From the NCBI GenBank assembly GCA_946406435.1, contig CAMJKP010000016.1, forward strand, positions 1-56,581: a stretch of 56,581 nucleotides of DNA, given 5' to 3'. Each line of letters starts with the position of its first letter. The stretch's first letter is position 1. The notes under the pieces are model-generated. The model did not search any database. It worked only from the letters and a program-made list of their open reading frames with translations, and had not been told where the DNA came from. This document shows positions 55,653 through 56,581 of the stretch, one piece after another. The DNA is from an uncultured Prevotellaceae bacterium (GTDB lineage Bacteria; Bacteroidota; Bacteroidia; Bacteroidales; Bacteroidaceae). The position numbers and the translations under genes are program-made.

Positions 55653-56581
<929 letters not shown>

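Overview
The window comes from the Bacteroidales, most probably Prevotella or a close relative (Segatella). The evidence is internal. At least nine genes are preceded by the Bacteroidetes promoter pattern (TTTG-like -33, 19-20 nt, TAnnTTTG -7). There are Mfa/FimB-type fimbrillin lipoproteins, a giant protein with a type IX secretion (T9SS)-like C-terminus, an Oar-like TonB receptor, a BspA-type leucine-rich protein, an N-succinyl/acetylornithine carbamoyltransferase in place of an ordinary ArgF, and infB next to the suf genes. Species was not determined.

Layout. 1-6695 (+): 3' end of infB, then sufB, an AqpZ-type aquaporin, sufC and sufD (Fe-S cluster assembly), each followed by its own imperfect palindrome. 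6717-7212 (-): a decayed gene between two repeats. 7387-11829 (-): secreted GH35 beta-galactosidase, ackA and pta (acetate formation). 11960-30830 (-): a surface-protein operon of a 76-residue protein, three fimbrillin-like proteins and a 5003-residue glycine-turn repeat protein. 31438-32735 (-): cdaA (c-di-AMP synthase) and a fur-family regulator. 32855-35554 (+): an inverted-repeat element carrying a GxxExxY (PD-(D/E)XK-type) gene, folP, a gene-less relative of that element, and argF'. 35631-35703 (-): tRNA-Pro(CGG). 36232-44294 (-): TolC/HlyD/ABC export operon followed by an NtrC-family response regulator and a histidine kinase. 44592-45692 (+): CE1-like esterase. 45693-47175: long intergenic region with a third member of the element family and a candidate small RNA. 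47176-53734 (+): LRR protein, tRNA-Phe(GAA), Oar-like receptor, OmpA-family protein, dus. 53852-56581 (-): AraC-type regulator, a secreted beta-sandwich protein and the 3' part of gyrB.

How parts work together. The export operon has a textbook sigma-54 promoter (GG-N10-GC) 32 bp before tolC and two 17-bp palindromes 22 bp apart at about -89 and -111. The sigma-54 activator encoded downstream of the pumps is the obvious candidate to bind them. The fimbrillin/giant-protein genes read as one surface-structure operon behind a single strong promoter.

The most unusual property of the window is its repeat content. At least seven kinds of short palindromic element are present, and most begin within about 35 nt after a stop codon; several supply the stop codon or the last residues of the gene. 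One family has constant mini-hairpins at both ends and either carries a GxxExxY gene inside perfect 47-bp arms or is empty. This is the best candidate here for an undescribed selfish or regulatory system. Everything is read by eye from the sequence; no database search or folding was run.
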